Shown piece after piece: positions 45,717-58,499 of a stretch of DNA of 64,000 nt. The stretch lies in contig OX638370.1 of assembly GCA_951812925.1 (NCBI GenBank), positions 40,179,948 to 40,243,947 on the forward strand, read 5' to 3'. The translations under genes and the position numbers were made by a program. The stretch's first letter is position 1, and each line of letters opens with the position of its first letter. The notes beneath the pieces were generated by a model. It worked only from the letters and a program-made list of their open reading frames with translations. It was not told the DNA's origin and searched no databases. The DNA comes from Calliopum simillimum (Eukaryota; Arthropoda; Insecta; Diptera; Lauxaniidae).

Positions 45717-46401
45717 GATTGTCAAACTTAACAATATGTTCTACGTTGAGTGAGATATGGCTACTTTATGACGCTAATAGAAAACGTAATATCGACGGCT
45801 TATATTCAATACACTCTATCTACAAAAACACAATTTTTCAGGAGAGCAAAAAAACTGTTTTATTCGCTATTTTTTATATTGTTAATCAAACGAAGTACTA
45901 CGATATTAATTAAAAAGAGCCACTAGATCCCTCAAATAAAAAAATTAAAAAAAACCTTGGTTTTTCGCCTTATTATGGTAGATAGAGGATATTGCAATTC
46001 AAATATATTATAAAATGCGTGTTCAAACAAGCAGATAGAGCCTATTGCACAATAATAAAAACCAACTTTTTTATGAATTGTTTATTAATAGATGGTTTTT
46101 TAGCAAAAGAAAACTCAAAATAGGTTAGGCGCCTGGCGGACTTGAGATTGCAAAATATGAGAACCGAAACCTGAGCTCAGACTATTATAGGTCCTTATTT
46201 TTTATAGCCGTTTATTTTGAACTTTGATCTGCTTATTATGAATCTAAACTTGATTTTTTTTCTATCATGTAAGGATCCTGAGATATCCTTGCTTATAGCT
46301 CTAAGTAGGCCTCAAAACAGTGATTTTTTGACTTCTAAGAAAAGATAACTCAGAATTTTTACATGATAGAAAAAATCCTAGTTTAGATGCGTAATAAGGA
46401 A
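45717..46401. other. Non-coding; probably LINE tail then AT-rich DNA
   Basis: 45720-45960 may still belong to the degenerate LINE. Words such as atagaggatattgcaattcaa recur at ~45985, 46040 and 47420. No gene recognised. Confidence 0.35.
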
Positions 46402-46409
46402 ATCCCAGT

Positions 46410-46719
46410 TAGTGATGAGCAAAGTTAGTCTTGGTTTTGATTCTTGGTCTTGCTCTCGGTATTAGACGCTGATATCATTGCTAGACCAAGACTTCTGTGG
46501 TCTTGGTCTTGCTCAGGATTATCATCAAGACCAAGACTGCTTTTAAGTCTTTCGAATTTATAGTTAATAGGTGTGTCACGCCCGTTTCAAGCATAAAATC
46601 ATATCTCAATTCGAAATTTGGCATCTTTGAGACCAAGACTTAATGACCAAGACACAATATGCAAGAACAAGACCAAGACCAAGACTGCTATGATCTTGGT
46701 CTTGGTTTGCTCACCACTA
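46410..46719. mobile_element. 310-bp hAT-like MITE with perfect 8-bp TSD
   Basis: TIRs TAGTGATGAGCAAA (46410) and TTTGCTCACCACTA (ending 46719) match at 13 of 14. The 8-bp duplication ATCCCAGT flanks it at 46402-46409 and 46720-46727. The interior is built largely of tcttgg / ccaaga hexamers in inverted arms. An 8-bp TSD with such termini is characteristic of hAT elements. A second copy lies at 25127. Confidence 0.9.
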
Positions 46720-46727
46720 ATCCCAGT

Positions 46728-49499
46728 CCACCATAGGGCGCAAGACTATGGTAGGCTTGGGCGGGGAGAAGGGACTTTCTAGTAACTTGGGGTACTTTAT
46801 ATTCAAATCTGAGCTCAGATTTCAGTTCTCATGTTTTGCATTCACAAATCCGTCTGGATACCGCTCTAATACCCAGTTTCTTATGACTCGTATATACTAA
46901 TTGAGGAGTGGCCGTACCAAAGAGCCTAAGTTATGTGCTATAATAATCAGTTATTTGACCGGTATAATTTTTTTAACATAATGCCATCAATTCCACGCCA
47001 TCGAGTCAATTTTTCGTGAAAACAGAAAACAATTATCATTTCTAACAAAATGTCACCCGATTCATATTATGACATAACTTTTGCCTCGAAATGGTACCTA
47101 GGCCCTTTGGTGCGGACACTCCTCAATTGTATTAATTTTCAAATCAAGTTAAACCGATCACGCCCATTTTTGATCCCAGATAGCCTGCCAATATTGTTTT
47201 CATCTGTACCAAATTTCATGCGTCTAGCCTTATCTGTTTGTTTACAGAAGGGCCAACCACGACTCAGCAGGGCTATCAAGGTTCAACATACAAAACTGAA
47301 AAAATCAAGAAAATTTATTTACGCCATTTGGAGCCGATTGACGACCGTTTGTCATGACCTTGTATTTAACGGCCACCCAATAAATATAATAAAGTGAAAA
47401 ATCTTTCATTTTTCATATGTAGATAGAGGATATTGCATTTCACAAAATCGATTGCTGTAGATAGTGAATTTCTTTAAATGGAAAAAAGTAGCTCTGGAAG
47501 CAAATTTTTCGTTTGGAATTAATATCATAGATGCCATTTGTCTCAATGAAGGTTTTACCATCAAAAACTAATTTTCGTGAAAATTGTAGATAGAGGGTAT
47601 TGAATATAAGCCGTCGATATAATTTCATTAGATAGGTGAAGCCTCAGAATTTTAATTGGATTCATTAAAGGGCGTTATTTAATAGACAAGCAATCCTCAG
47701 GATTAACGGTGACTGATGTAGGAGATCAATGTAGATGTTGTTGAGGTCCTGACGTCGAAGAGACCATTTTTAATTTCCCTTATGAAACCCCAAGGCTGTC
47801 TGTACTTTGCTTGCTTTGTCTGTGCTTTTCTTTATGACTTTTTCTTTGTGCTTCATCATTTTTTTCAGCTCTGTGTTTTGATTTTTTTTACTAGTGGAAA
47901 ACTTCTATTTAATTTTACCTGGCTTAAAGGCAACATGTTAAAATAATTTTAACTTTTTGCAAATCTTAACACAAATAGCTTTCTAATAGTATATAACTCA
48001 AAGTCGTACTCCATTTCTAACACCAGAAAAAAGGGTCACAAATTTTTGTATTGCGTTGCTTTCTTCGTACAACATGACGTATGAGTGATGTTAAATTATT
48101 ATCAATGTATGGCATAGAAGACCTATTTCAGCGGCATGAAAACGAAAAAGGTAAAAAAAAAAACAACGAAATTCACTTGAATGAATTTGAACAAAAATTG
48201 GAATTAATTGATCTCTTTTACACCCACAATTTGCAGTTTATGGATGGAAAATTTTAAATACTCTGCACTTTGACTAAATTGTTGTGTAAAAATCAACATT
48301 AAATTCGATGCTAAATTAGTGCCAATACTCCCTTAAATTCGATAAACAAAAAAAAAAAAAAAATTAATTTGTTTCGCTATTAAACCATTAAAACCGTTTA
48401 TCATACCATGCTGTGCTTTGTTCTTAAATTAATCATGACAACCAACAACCATGCGGCGAGTAATTAAATTTTTAGTAAATTGATTTTAACTTTAGCGGTT
48501 TAACTTCCTGTAGTTTTGCACACCTTTTGCTTAAACCGACTGTACATAAAATCTTTTAACGAACTCAACCAAAAAGTGATGATGATGATGATGAAAAAGT
48601 CAAAAAAACCACTCGACTGAACTTTAACTAAATTTTACTACAAAGTAAATAACTTAATTTTTACCGTCAAAGTTTGTCACGTGTAAACTTTTGTTTTTAT
48701 TATTTTGTATTCGTATTTGAGAATGAAACTTTTCGAAATTTAATTCATATTTATTTTTTAAATTTAGTAACTACACAAGAAAAATATGGGCATAAATTGA
48801 AAAACAATATATCAATATTTTTTGGTTTTCAAAAGTTGATCAAAGTAAATATTGAATTCAAACTCTTCCACTCGCAGGATAATTAGCTTTAATATTTCCC
48901 AAGGCAACATATTTTTCTTTTTCATATGGGCTGCATCTTTTAGGACTTTAAGCTTACCAATTCAAAAAAAAAAAAAAAAAAAAAAAAATTGTTTTCGGTA
49001 TTTGATAAGCGATTTCATACCACCAAATTTTCAAAATTCGTCGAAAACAAATGTTGATGAAAACTTATAATTCATTAAGATGTTGTGAATTATTTACGTT
49101 TCAGTTTCATTGTTGTTAAGAAAAACGAAAATTGTCAGACGGAGCTGAGATAATGGGCAATCTACCATGGACTTCTCTGTTCGTACCACCATGAGGCCGT
49201 GCCCATAGGACTGTTGAATAGAAACAAAATATTTTATATGTTTTATTTACTATGATAATTTGCAGATCTACCTCTATCAAAGTGGGACTATAGTTTTGCC
49301 TACATTAAATGTCAAGATTAGTTAAGCTAACAGCTCTGCTGTGATTTGCAAAAGGTATTTATATACTTTACATTCAGTGGACAAGATCATTGTGCTAGTC
49401 ATTTTCAGGGCCGGCGCAAGTCTTATTGGCGCCTAGTACGAAATTAATGTTTTGCGCACTCTAAATCGTTTTTTGTCGATGCGGAAAATTGATATTTTA
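46728..49499. other. Non-coding; repeat fragments
   Basis: 46930-47080 is a fragment of the foldback arm at 14.9 kb; 47050-47395 shares the gagccgattgacgacc tag with 43.5 kb. 48966-48990 is an A-run. 49402 begins cagggccggcgcaag, like some hAT ends, without a partner. No gene recognised. Confidence 0.4.
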
Positions 49500-49952
49500 A
49501 TTTTTTTTTCTGACCTTGACCTAACAAATTGGTAAGACAAATGCACCACCAAATTCAAGTAAATTAAACGGGGTTTTCAAAAAAAATTATAAAAGGTTAC
49601 ATTAATAGGACCTTTTTCATATTAAAATGGCCACCAAAGTCAAAAAATGGGGAAAAATTAAAATATCAATTTTAAAGGTCCAGAACTTTGCGAAATCCTT
49701 TTAAACCCTACAAAGCATATAAACTATCTGAAAGCTCTTACAATTAGCTAAAACTTCGCCACAAAAATATTTTCTCTTAAGCGTTAGGGTGATCCAAGAA
49801 AATTTTTTTTCTGCAACAAGTGAGAAAACAGTTTTAACCCTGTAACTCCTCAGGGGTACATTTCATACCCCCCCTCCAAGTGCAATTTTTTGTTAGTCTA
49901 GGCCTCCTCTATCACTTTCCAGAAGCTTCGTAACCTTATGCAATACACACTG
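49500..49952. mobile_element. Right half of the 53-kb MITE family
   Basis: It contains caggggtacatttcatacc, gttagtctaggcctcctcta and gaagcttcgtaaccttatgc, ending cacactg then TA. It matches the right part of 52761-53299. The left terminus is missing. Confidence 0.7.
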
Positions 49953-49954
49953 TA

Positions 49955-52758
49955 TAATAGCGCAGAAAAAATCCTTACGTCATGGAACTTTATTTGGAAA
50001 ACAGCAAAAACGTCGTTTTTTGCACTTTAAGGATAGGATATTTTGAAATCCTGGCGAGGTAGATGGATTCAGCACAACACGATCTATTGGGATCCCTTTG
50101 TTAAACTAAGACAAGTTTACGTTTCAATTCTGTACAAATTTTTTGTTCATTATTTTTTTGTGGTGTTAAGTTTGGTAAAATTGTTCACAGATTTAAAAAG
50201 AGGGATGCTTAAGCTTCGGTTTGGTTTAAACTTCTTTTGGTTATACGATTTTAACGGATGTTATAGCAGTTTTTTTTGAAGAGAACTCATGTGCGCAAAA
50301 TATATAGTTTTGATATATTTTTTTATAAACATAATATTTCTTTGATTCGGATGATGCGCTCACCTGCTCTCACGCCCTGTGCACTCGCACACTCTACATA
50401 TATAGTAGCTTCGGTCCTGTTTATATTCCATAACTTAGGCATAGCGGCAGTCACCTTTTCAAGAAATTTGATTTACATTTTATCAGTTAATCAACTGAAG
50501 ATGCTCAACTGTAGGTATATCTAATCACAAACTCCACAAAATAACATTAGTTCTGTTAATCTTCAACCCATCTATCCTTCTTTTCAATATTGCATCTCTT
50601 CATCAGTTAATCTTTTCATAAGCTTGTCAATACAGCTCATTAGGAAATCAGTTCGCCTGTCTTTTAATCGTTAGTACACAAATGAAAACATTTCATTTCT
50701 ATATAAGTATGTTGACTAAGGTGGCCGTTGAACGCAAAGTTCAATTGGACGCATACCTCCCACACAAAGTTTTAAAAAGGCATATTTTGAAGGCATTCAA
50801 GCACATAAACCTCGTCTATTTTAAATCTCAGATAGTCCAGTAAAATTAATATTATCTGTACCACATTTTATGTATCTAACTTTATCCATTTATACACAGT
50901 AAAAACTTTAGTTTATTTTCAAAACAAAAAAGTGTTAATAACAATGCCAAAAAAAGTACTATATTGGAATAAATTTCATACTTTTCGGGAATAAATTTTA
51001 AACTCTTTTGGTATTGTAATAAAGTTTAGAATCAAAACTAAGAAAGTAAACCATAATTTTTTTAGTGTGTAATTGTGATTTCAACAGAAAGATGGACAAA
51101 TAGACCAACTGATCAATAAGATTCCACCCTAATGTATACATACATATGTTCATGTAGTTATTGCGTGCAATAGATAAATCCATTTTAGTTTGAAATGCTT
51201 TATTTTTCCTAATTTTAGAAGAAAAATTTCAGTAAATACCTTCGAGCGGTGTGGGATTAAATTTTCTCGTAAAAAACTTGGTATACCTTATCGAAAAAGA
51301 TTTAATATGATATCATCAAAAGCTAATTTCATTGTTGTTGTTCAGCTAATGCTGCTTGTTTTTCATATTCCTTTTTGACTTTTTTCCACATCGCTTACGT
51401 TGACCGTTTTCTTTTACTTTATCTACTTGCATTCTTTAATCTATCAACCACATCCAGTATTCTTGAGATCTTAATTGAAAACTTATACAAACAATAACAA
51501 TTAAGGTAAAGAAATCAGTGCAATCCTTTATACAAACATAGCGTGAAAGGTGATAATTTCGTGGTGAAATGCTACACAAAAGCGAAATAAGAATGAGTAA
51601 TAAAAATTAATCTTGAGTGCATCCAAATGTAAAAATAATACAGTACAGTACAGTACAGTACAGTACAGTACAGTACAGTACAGTATAGTAAAGTGTAAAA
51701 ATGCCTTTTCCGTGGATATTTTGTACAAATTCTCTATGATAAGTTACATGAAAAATAAAAATGTAATATTTAAATGAAGTTTAGCCTCTTATAGATTTTG
51801 TTTTTAATAATCAAGAGGACTTCTAAACTTAATAATAATTTGTAGAAAATTCTTTTCAAGACAAGCGAAAAAATGTAATGCATGCGCTCACATGCACAAA
51901 ACACGCGTCAGCTTTCAAGCCATTTTTGGGTTTATATGGAAAATTTTTGAATTTCATTGAGAAGCATTTTAGCAACATTTCATTCCTTATAATAAATACA
52001 TTTATAATTGTCTTCAGAATCACCGTATCACTACCGAAAATATATCCTTTTGACATACGCTAAGGACACTCTAAAGAAAATCTGAATCTTCTTTACCAAG
52101 CTATTGAAAATTTTAAGTTTAAAAAAAAGACTGCAAATTGAAAAGCTTTAACCGCACAATGCATGCATGCGCTTCTAAAGCGCTTAACGGCTAAAAAAGC
52201 TGCATTCGTTGTTGCTCCTACACCAACGACATACGACAATAACCAAATTGCATCAATATGTCATTACTTACTTATTGTTAAGGGGCATTATTGTTATCGT
52301 TGTTGTTGTTGTTATTGCTGCAGGATGGAGCAAGCAAACTTTTATTCAATTCCGCACTTTTAATGACCAAATCGATTTATTTATTACACTTTTAGTATTG
52401 TTCGATAAACAACTAATCAAGGACATTTAAAGTTGCATGCGAAAGAAAGTGTATAGTGGTGGAAGGAAGTAAAAGTTTCTAGTCGGAGAATTTTTTTTTT
52501 AGAAAATGGTAAAGCCACTTGACATTTCTATACAAAAACTTGAAAACAAATGACGACCTTAAAGATGATGCTGCTGCTGCAACTGTGCTGCATCAATAGA
52601 AAATTGAAAGTTGCTTGCGGAGAAATTTGTTAAAGTCGTTTTTAGCATTTTAACTGTACGAAAAGTTTTCCTTGAGTGTCATTTCAAAAAGTTTTTTTCT
52701 ATACTCGTACGTTTTGTACTTTTAATGTCTGGATAGGAAGCATTGTATTATCATTTTA
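49955..52758. other. Non-coding, mostly single-copy looking
   Basis: No gene recognised. 50690-50900 resembles 47130-47250. 52290-52325 is (GTT)n-like. An open frame over 52163-52430 is in repeat-rich DNA and has no recognisable domain. Confidence 0.4.
51640..51690. repeat. (ACAGT)n pentanucleotide microsatellite
   Basis: About ten uninterrupted ACAGT units. The first interruption is at 51686 (agtatagta). Confidence 0.95.
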
Positions 52759-52760
52759 TA

Positions 52761-53299
52761 CAGGGTGCATTGCATAAGGTTACGAAGCATCTGGGAGGTG
52801 ATAGAGGAGGCCTTGACTAACAAAAAATTGCGCCACGAGGGGGGTTTGAAATGTACCCCTGAGGAGTTATAGGGTTAAAACTGATTTCTGACTTGTTTTA
52901 GAAAAAATTTCCTTGGATCACCATAACGTTTTAGAAAAAACATTTTGATGGTAAAATTTTAGCTAATTGCAAGGGCTTTCAGATAATGCATATGGCTTAT
53001 AGGGTTTAAAGGGATTTCGCAAAGTTCTCGACCTTTTTAATGATATTTTAATTTTTTTTTACCAAGTTTTTGGCTTTGGCGGTCATTTTAGTATGAAAAA
53101 TGTCCTATTAGTTAGTTTTTTCTTTTAATGAGTTTTGCTTTGCGATAAAAATAATTTCTCTGAAACGTTAGTGTGATTTTTTCTAAAACAAGTCAGAAAA
53201 TCAGTCTTAACCCATGGGTACATTTTAGACCCTCTCCAGTTGCAATTTTTTGTTGGTCTAGTCCTCCTCAGAAGCTTCGTAACCTTATGCTACACCCTG
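52761..53299. mobile_element. 539-bp TA-flanked MITE
   Basis: TIRs CAGGGTGCATTGCATAAGG and, inverted, CAGGGTGTAGCATAAGG, continuing into gttacgaagc in both arms. TA at 52759-52760 and 53300-53301. Family members at 23931-24888 and 49500-49952. No coding capacity. Confidence 0.8.
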
Positions 53300-53301
53300 T
53301 A

Positions 53302-54264
53302 TATATTTGGTATATTAATAGTTTTAAAGAATAGTTCTGGATTACAAATTGTTTTGCCATTATATTCTTTGTGACGTCTTTTTGAACTTTTAGACATTAG
53401 CTAAACTTTTTTCACATTTTTTGCGCTCCTTTGTTTTTTTGCGAGCATCTAACATCTTCCAGTTACCAACATACGTACCAATTAAAGCCTTATCAATGCA
53501 TTATGCGCTACAATGAGCTGACATTATCCTTCATTATCCTTTTATTTTCAGCTGTGCATAATTCTTTTTATACAGTTTCATGTTTAACGCTTAAATGAAA
53601 CGTTTGCGTCTTTTAATAAGACTATTAATAGATCAAATTACCAGCAGATATTATAGGAAGATAGCTTAAATGAGCGTATAGCAAAGATTTTATCTGTATT
53701 TTTTTTTTGTTTTCAAGGCAGAACTTTAACATTTCATTCAAGCACGAACAAAGAGTGAAAGCTTTGGTGCATTAGTTTGCTGCGTGACCAGTCAATAATG
53801 AGATTTTGGCCCTTCAATAAAAGCCATGGAAGCGCAATAGCATTCGCAGTAATTTTGAATGACTTTCAATGATGAAGCCGACCATTTTGTACTGCTGTGC
53901 ATGCCAAGCATTAAAGAATTAAGCGGATGAATTTAAGATGCAAGGGGGCGTTTTGTTTGTAGCATAGCACTGAATTTCTAATTAGAATTGCAGTATTACA
54001 AGCGTACCAACCGTGGCAAAGGTTCAACAAGCAGTCCAATTAGCAGTAAAATGCAATGTAACACTGACGACCGGTTGCATGCAGAAATTATTACTAAAAG
54101 TAGTAGAAAAAAGCTACATTTGAGTTGTGGTTTTCAACACATAATTGGTCCCTATGTGAGGCTAGGAATTTAGTAAAAAAAATACTTTTGTTCATTGTTG
54201 TTCATATTTCCTTTTAAGTTTATCAATCAGATACTTTACCCATTCCTCTACATCCCTAACATAT
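53302..54264. other. Non-coding, nothing specific
   Basis: Moderately AT-rich, few repeats. No gene recognised. Confidence 0.4.
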
Positions 54265-54905
54265 GTGTTATCTTTACATTTTTCTTAAAAAGGTACAAAA
54301 ATGACCCCTACTTAAAACATGGGAATATTGAGTCAGTACGTACTACAGAAATATTTGCTATTAAATTTCACTGCAAGTTGCTGAACACTTTAAAGTTAAA
54401 ATTTTATTCCGAAAACTACGAGTATTCCAGAAAACTATCAATTACCAACAGCGATGTGTCAAATGCGTTGATGATTGGAGCTCACTGTTCAGTGTGTTTA
54501 TGTAAAACACCAATAAAAAACAAAAGCAAAATACATAAAAAAAAAAAATATGTATCGGGATTCTGACTTGCTTTACTAGTTTCGGGACCTCCCACAAGCA
54601 AGTGCTATATTTTTCTTCTGCTATGATTCTCGTCTAATCTATGCAAAAGGTTAAATATATGTAGATTGCTTGCAGATTTTCATTCGATGTGGGCACGTTT
54701 GAAGAGGAATTGACTTATAGTAAATTTTTGACCTGTGGTAGGTCCCGAAACTATTAACGGAAACCAGACTTCCGATAAGTTTTTGGTTTTTTCTTTTTAT
54801 GCATTTTGCTTTTGTGTTTTTATTGGTGTTTGACGTGAACACACTGAACAGTAAGCTCCAAACATCAATGCATTTGACACTTCGTTGTTGGTAGCTAATA
54901 ATGTA
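54265..54905. repeat. Solo arm of the TTAA element plus ~460-bp hairpin
   Basis: 54280-54440 (aaaaaggtacaaaaatgacc, attgagtcagta, gttgctgaacac) matches an arm of 42157-42753. From ~54440 the arm tatcaattaccaacagcga, gtgtcaaatgc and ggagct is inverted at ~54830-54905. Open frames here are arm translations. Confidence 0.7.
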
Positions 54906-55149
54906 AGTCATTATCTGTTCCAAAAAACAATTAAAAACTACTAAATATTCTTCGCTTTCACTATCGAGCCTTCGGATGACCTTCGTGAAACTTTGGATGA
55001 CCCAGAAAACTATCGATTAATGCTTGTTGATATTCTTCTATTGATATTTTCCCTCTATTGTACATAGATATTCTTCGTTTTGACTATGAAGCCTTCGGGT
55101 GATCTTTGGAAACTTTCGTGTAGAGCATAAAAATTTCCCCCAGGACCAT
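54906..55149. other. Non-coding; direct repeat of gaagccttcggatgac words
   Basis: tattcttcg(c/t)tttgactat(c/g) and gccttcgg(a/g)tgatctt occur at ~54945 and ~55065, a ~120-bp diverged direct repeat. Confidence 0.5.
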
Positions 55150-55815
55150 GTCTGCGGCCAAAAATTGTGTGGACGAAAAATAAAGTTTAGGATGTCAAAA
55201 TCTTCGTTTTTTAAAAGCTTTCAAATCGAGTGGTTTTAAAAAAAATTCAATACGGCGATGTTGTAACACGTCCCGAAAGAGAGCGTTAAATTATTTTTTT
55301 CAATATTTGGTGCAAATTTAATTACTCGGGGGCATTCGTGGCAGTTGATCATGAATCTGAAGTCAGAATTGAAAAATTCTTAAATCCAAGGTGGCTAAGG
55401 AAAATCCTAATTTTGTCTAATTCTGGATAAAAGCAAGAAATAACGGCACAGTTGGTCAAATTTGTGCAAACTTACAAATACAGCTAGGAAATATTTAGGA
55501 ATCATGCTTGCCTAGTTTTAGAACTCTAGCGTTATTTAGTCAATTAGGCAAAATTAGGATTTTCCTAATTTTTTGAATCCGCCATCTTGGATTCAAATTT
55601 AATATCAGCAACTCCGCTAGCCCGCGAGTGATGAAATTCACGCTAAAATATTGAAAAAAAAAAAAAATTGTTTTACGCCTCCTTTTGAGGCGTGTTACAA
55701 TATCGTCATATTGAAATTTTTTTAAACACCACTTATCTTTCGAAAGCTTTTAAAATAGCAAAAATTTTGACATCCAAACTTTATTTTTCGTGCACATAAT
55801 CTTTTGGCCGCAAGA
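55150..55815. mobile_element. ~665-bp foldback palindrome
   Basis: The left arm (tgcggccaaaaattgtgtgg, acgaaaaataaagtttagga) pairs with the right arm (tccaaactttatttttcgtg, ttttggccgcaa). Further pairs: gcgatgttgtaacacg against cgtgttacaatatcg, and caaaattagga inside. No protein. Confidence 0.85.
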
Positions 55816-56169
55816 TAGTACAGTTGACGTGAAACGTCCTATACTTTGATTTGAGGTTAAAAACTAACATATTTCTGACCTCTTCTCGTAAAAACTTATG
55901 ATAATGCCGTCTTATCTAAATTCAAATCCTTTTAATCAACCACATTGTTATCATCATAAGAATCAATCAACGTCATCTAAGGTGCAACGTCTTCTGGATT
56001 TATCTGAAGAGAGTGCTTTCAAAACTTCTGCTTTGTAGATCAACCCTGTAGACGGCACAAACAGATGTTTAATTTTCATACGATTTGTAGACATTTACAT
56101 TTTTTAAAACTTTCAAACACTGCTTATTAACATTAAAAAAACGCAATCGGAATAAAACTGAATAGACTA

Positions 56170-57199
56170 AGAGCCAGCGCTTGGCTGACCCTCCTCATAG
56201 TATCAAAGTAGAATTTTTTTGTGAGTGTTCTTCCAATAGTAGGTATGAACTTTTGTTCTAGTGAAATCCTGAGAGGTGGTGCCTACGTGAGATATCGGGT
56301 GCAAACGGTCAAGAAAAACAGTGTTTTGCGAATATCTCGCTAATGGTTATATCTACAATACAAAAAAATTAAGTGCCACAATTTTGTAGCTCAGAAAATT
56401 TCATATCAAAAAATGGTGCAAATTGTTTTCGTACGACCCATAGCTTAGGAGATATCCTATTTTAAGGTATTTTCCGCATACAAGTGTTCATATGTAGTAA
56501 TATGAATGTTGATTTTCAAAGTACTATAACTACGCCTACGTCATAGTATCATGGCTGATTTTTTTTTGTGGATATTCTTCTAATAGGAAAAACTAACTTT
56601 TGCTTTAGTCAAACCGTGAGAGGTGGTATCTTCGCGAGATATCGGGTGTGAAAGGTAAAGAAAATCACTTTTTTAATGTTGATTTTGAAATTACTATAAC
56701 TATGTCTACTTCATGGTATCATGGCTGCATTTCTTGGTTGGTAATTTTCCAATAGTGGGTATTAACTTTTGTTAGAGATACAAATTTTCTCGACCTTTGT
56801 GCCTGAATAACTTTTTGTACGACATTGAAATTGGTCTCGAATTCTGGTGCATACTATGAAACTATAAAATATACCTACTAAAGGAAAAAAAAAAAAATGG
56901 ATTTTATATGTTGGATCAGAAGGTCCGATTGCACTGGACCATATCTCCTAAACTATAAGTCGCACGAAAACAATTAGCACCACTTTCGATATGAAATTTG
57001 CTGAGCTACAAAATTGCAGATATAACCGTTAGCGAGATATTTGCAAAAAACTGTTTTTCTCGACCTTTTGCACCCGATACCTCACGTAGGCACCACCTCT
57101 CAGGATTTTACTAGAACAAAAGTTCATACCTACCATTGGAAGAACACTCACAAAAAAATTCTACTTTGATACTATGAGGAGGGTCAAGCTGGCTCTCCG
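56170..57199. mobile_element. ~1.03-kb foldback with inner tandem repeat
   Basis: Outer arms 56170-56470 and ~56935-57199 are closely complementary (accctcctcatagtatcaaa, gtgagtgttcttccaatag, gaggtggtgcctacgtgag). The inner 56500-56800 has two direct copies of (t)actataacta(c/t)g-c-tac(g/t)tcat. The arm words tcgtacgac, aggagatatcc and gcgatatttgcaaaaaactg are related to those of the 40.3-kb foldback. Confidence 0.85.
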
Positions 57200-57623
57200 T
57201 CTAGAATATTAGTTTAGAACAATCCAAGCCTTTTATAATTAGTTGCTGGATGCGGTTGAATGTTTGCAAAAACTTTCCAAGCTTCAATATGGAATTTCAG
57301 TTACCCTTCATTCGTTTTTTTGTTTTTAGTTAAAGAATTAAACCCTAGAGGTTGCGAGTTTTTTAATGTTTGGTGTTTTCTGGGGGCACTGTTTCGCTCT
57401 TTTACAATCGATGCTATTTATTTTGGTCTCTTTAGTTAACACACCAACTTTCATTTATCTGCGTCTTTTTATTGAAAATTATTCAACCCAATACCCTTTT
57501 TGAACAATCATTTATCTCGGAGTTTCTTGCATACAATCTACAACATTTCATCTATTTGCGTCAAATAGTTTCAGAAATATAATACACTATAAAAATTTCA
57601 CTAAATCGACCGGTTAGTTTCTA

Positions 57624-57730
57624 CCCAGTGTGCTAAACGGTTCATATATCCGCTTTTTTATCCATTACGGATCCGTTACTGATCCGTAACGCATAAAAAA
57701 GTGGAGATATGAACCGTTTGACAAACTGGG
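57624..57730. mobile_element. 107-bp hairpin MITE, second copy of the 44.7-kb family
   Basis: CCCAGTGTGCTAAACGGTTC and its near complement (gaaccgtttgacaaactggg) enclose cgcttttttatccattacgg and the inverse, with acggatccgttactgatccg in the centre. TA at 57622-57623 and 57731-57732 suggests a 2-bp duplication. Confidence 0.85.
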
Positions 57731-57753
57731 TAGTTAGTTAGTTAGTTCTAGTT

Positions 57754-58080
57754 AGCTCCTAAACGACTTCCGCGCCCACTATGAAATTTGACAAGAATTA
57801 TCTATTCACTATCAGCTGTGGTTTTTTGGAAAAAGGTAGACCTTAATTTTTGAAAATTGATTCTAACAAAGTTAGTCCCTTTTAATTTTTTTTTCTAAAA
57901 GTAGCCAATAGTTAATGGATGACAATAGACACTATGAAATTTGGCAAGAATTACCTATTTTTTAAAAGCTATTTTTAGAAAAAAAATTGTAAAAATTAAA
58001 AGGGACTTACTGTGTTAGAATCAATTTTCAAAAATTTGGGTCCACCTTTTTTAAGTGGGCGTGGAAGTCGTTTAGGAGCT
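57754..58080. repeat. ~327-bp hairpin
   Basis: agctcctaaacgacttcc(g)cgcccac at 57754 is complementary to gtgggcgtggaagtcgttta, ggagct ending 58080. The inner arms attgattctaacaaagttag / ctgtgttagaatcaat also pair. Short T- and A-rich loop. Confidence 0.85.
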
Positions 58081-58499
58081 AGGCCATTATATGTAGCTCG
58101 TTAACCAAACCTAAATTTTGAAAAAATATTTTGTATCTGGATCCAGGGTATTTATAGGTGTAACATAGTCAAAAATTACTGATATCGGATGCATCAAAAT
58201 TTTTTTATGTTCGGTACACGTAGAATGTCGGATATATTCGATTAAAGAATAAACTTTCTATGGATGGTTTAGTTTTCTTGATCCCTTTTGTCCACTAAAC
58301 TTTAAATTTAGAAAAAAATAGTACAAAAAAAAAAAAAATATTTCTTAAGATCCAAAATATAAATAGTACAGCTGTGATCGCTTACAATAATTTAAAGTTA
58401 ACAATTCCACACACTTAAAAAAAAAAATTCAATCTTTTAATCTATTGTAAGTTTGCGACCAATGTCCATTTATTTTCCATGAAAAATAAAAAACTCACT

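Noticed and set aside
49402..49420. hAT-like terminus (cagggccggcgcaag)
   Set aside because: Only one end seen and no duplication.
54195..54566. 123-codon open frame
   Set aside because: It covers a solo transposon arm and one arm of a hairpin; no recognisable domain.
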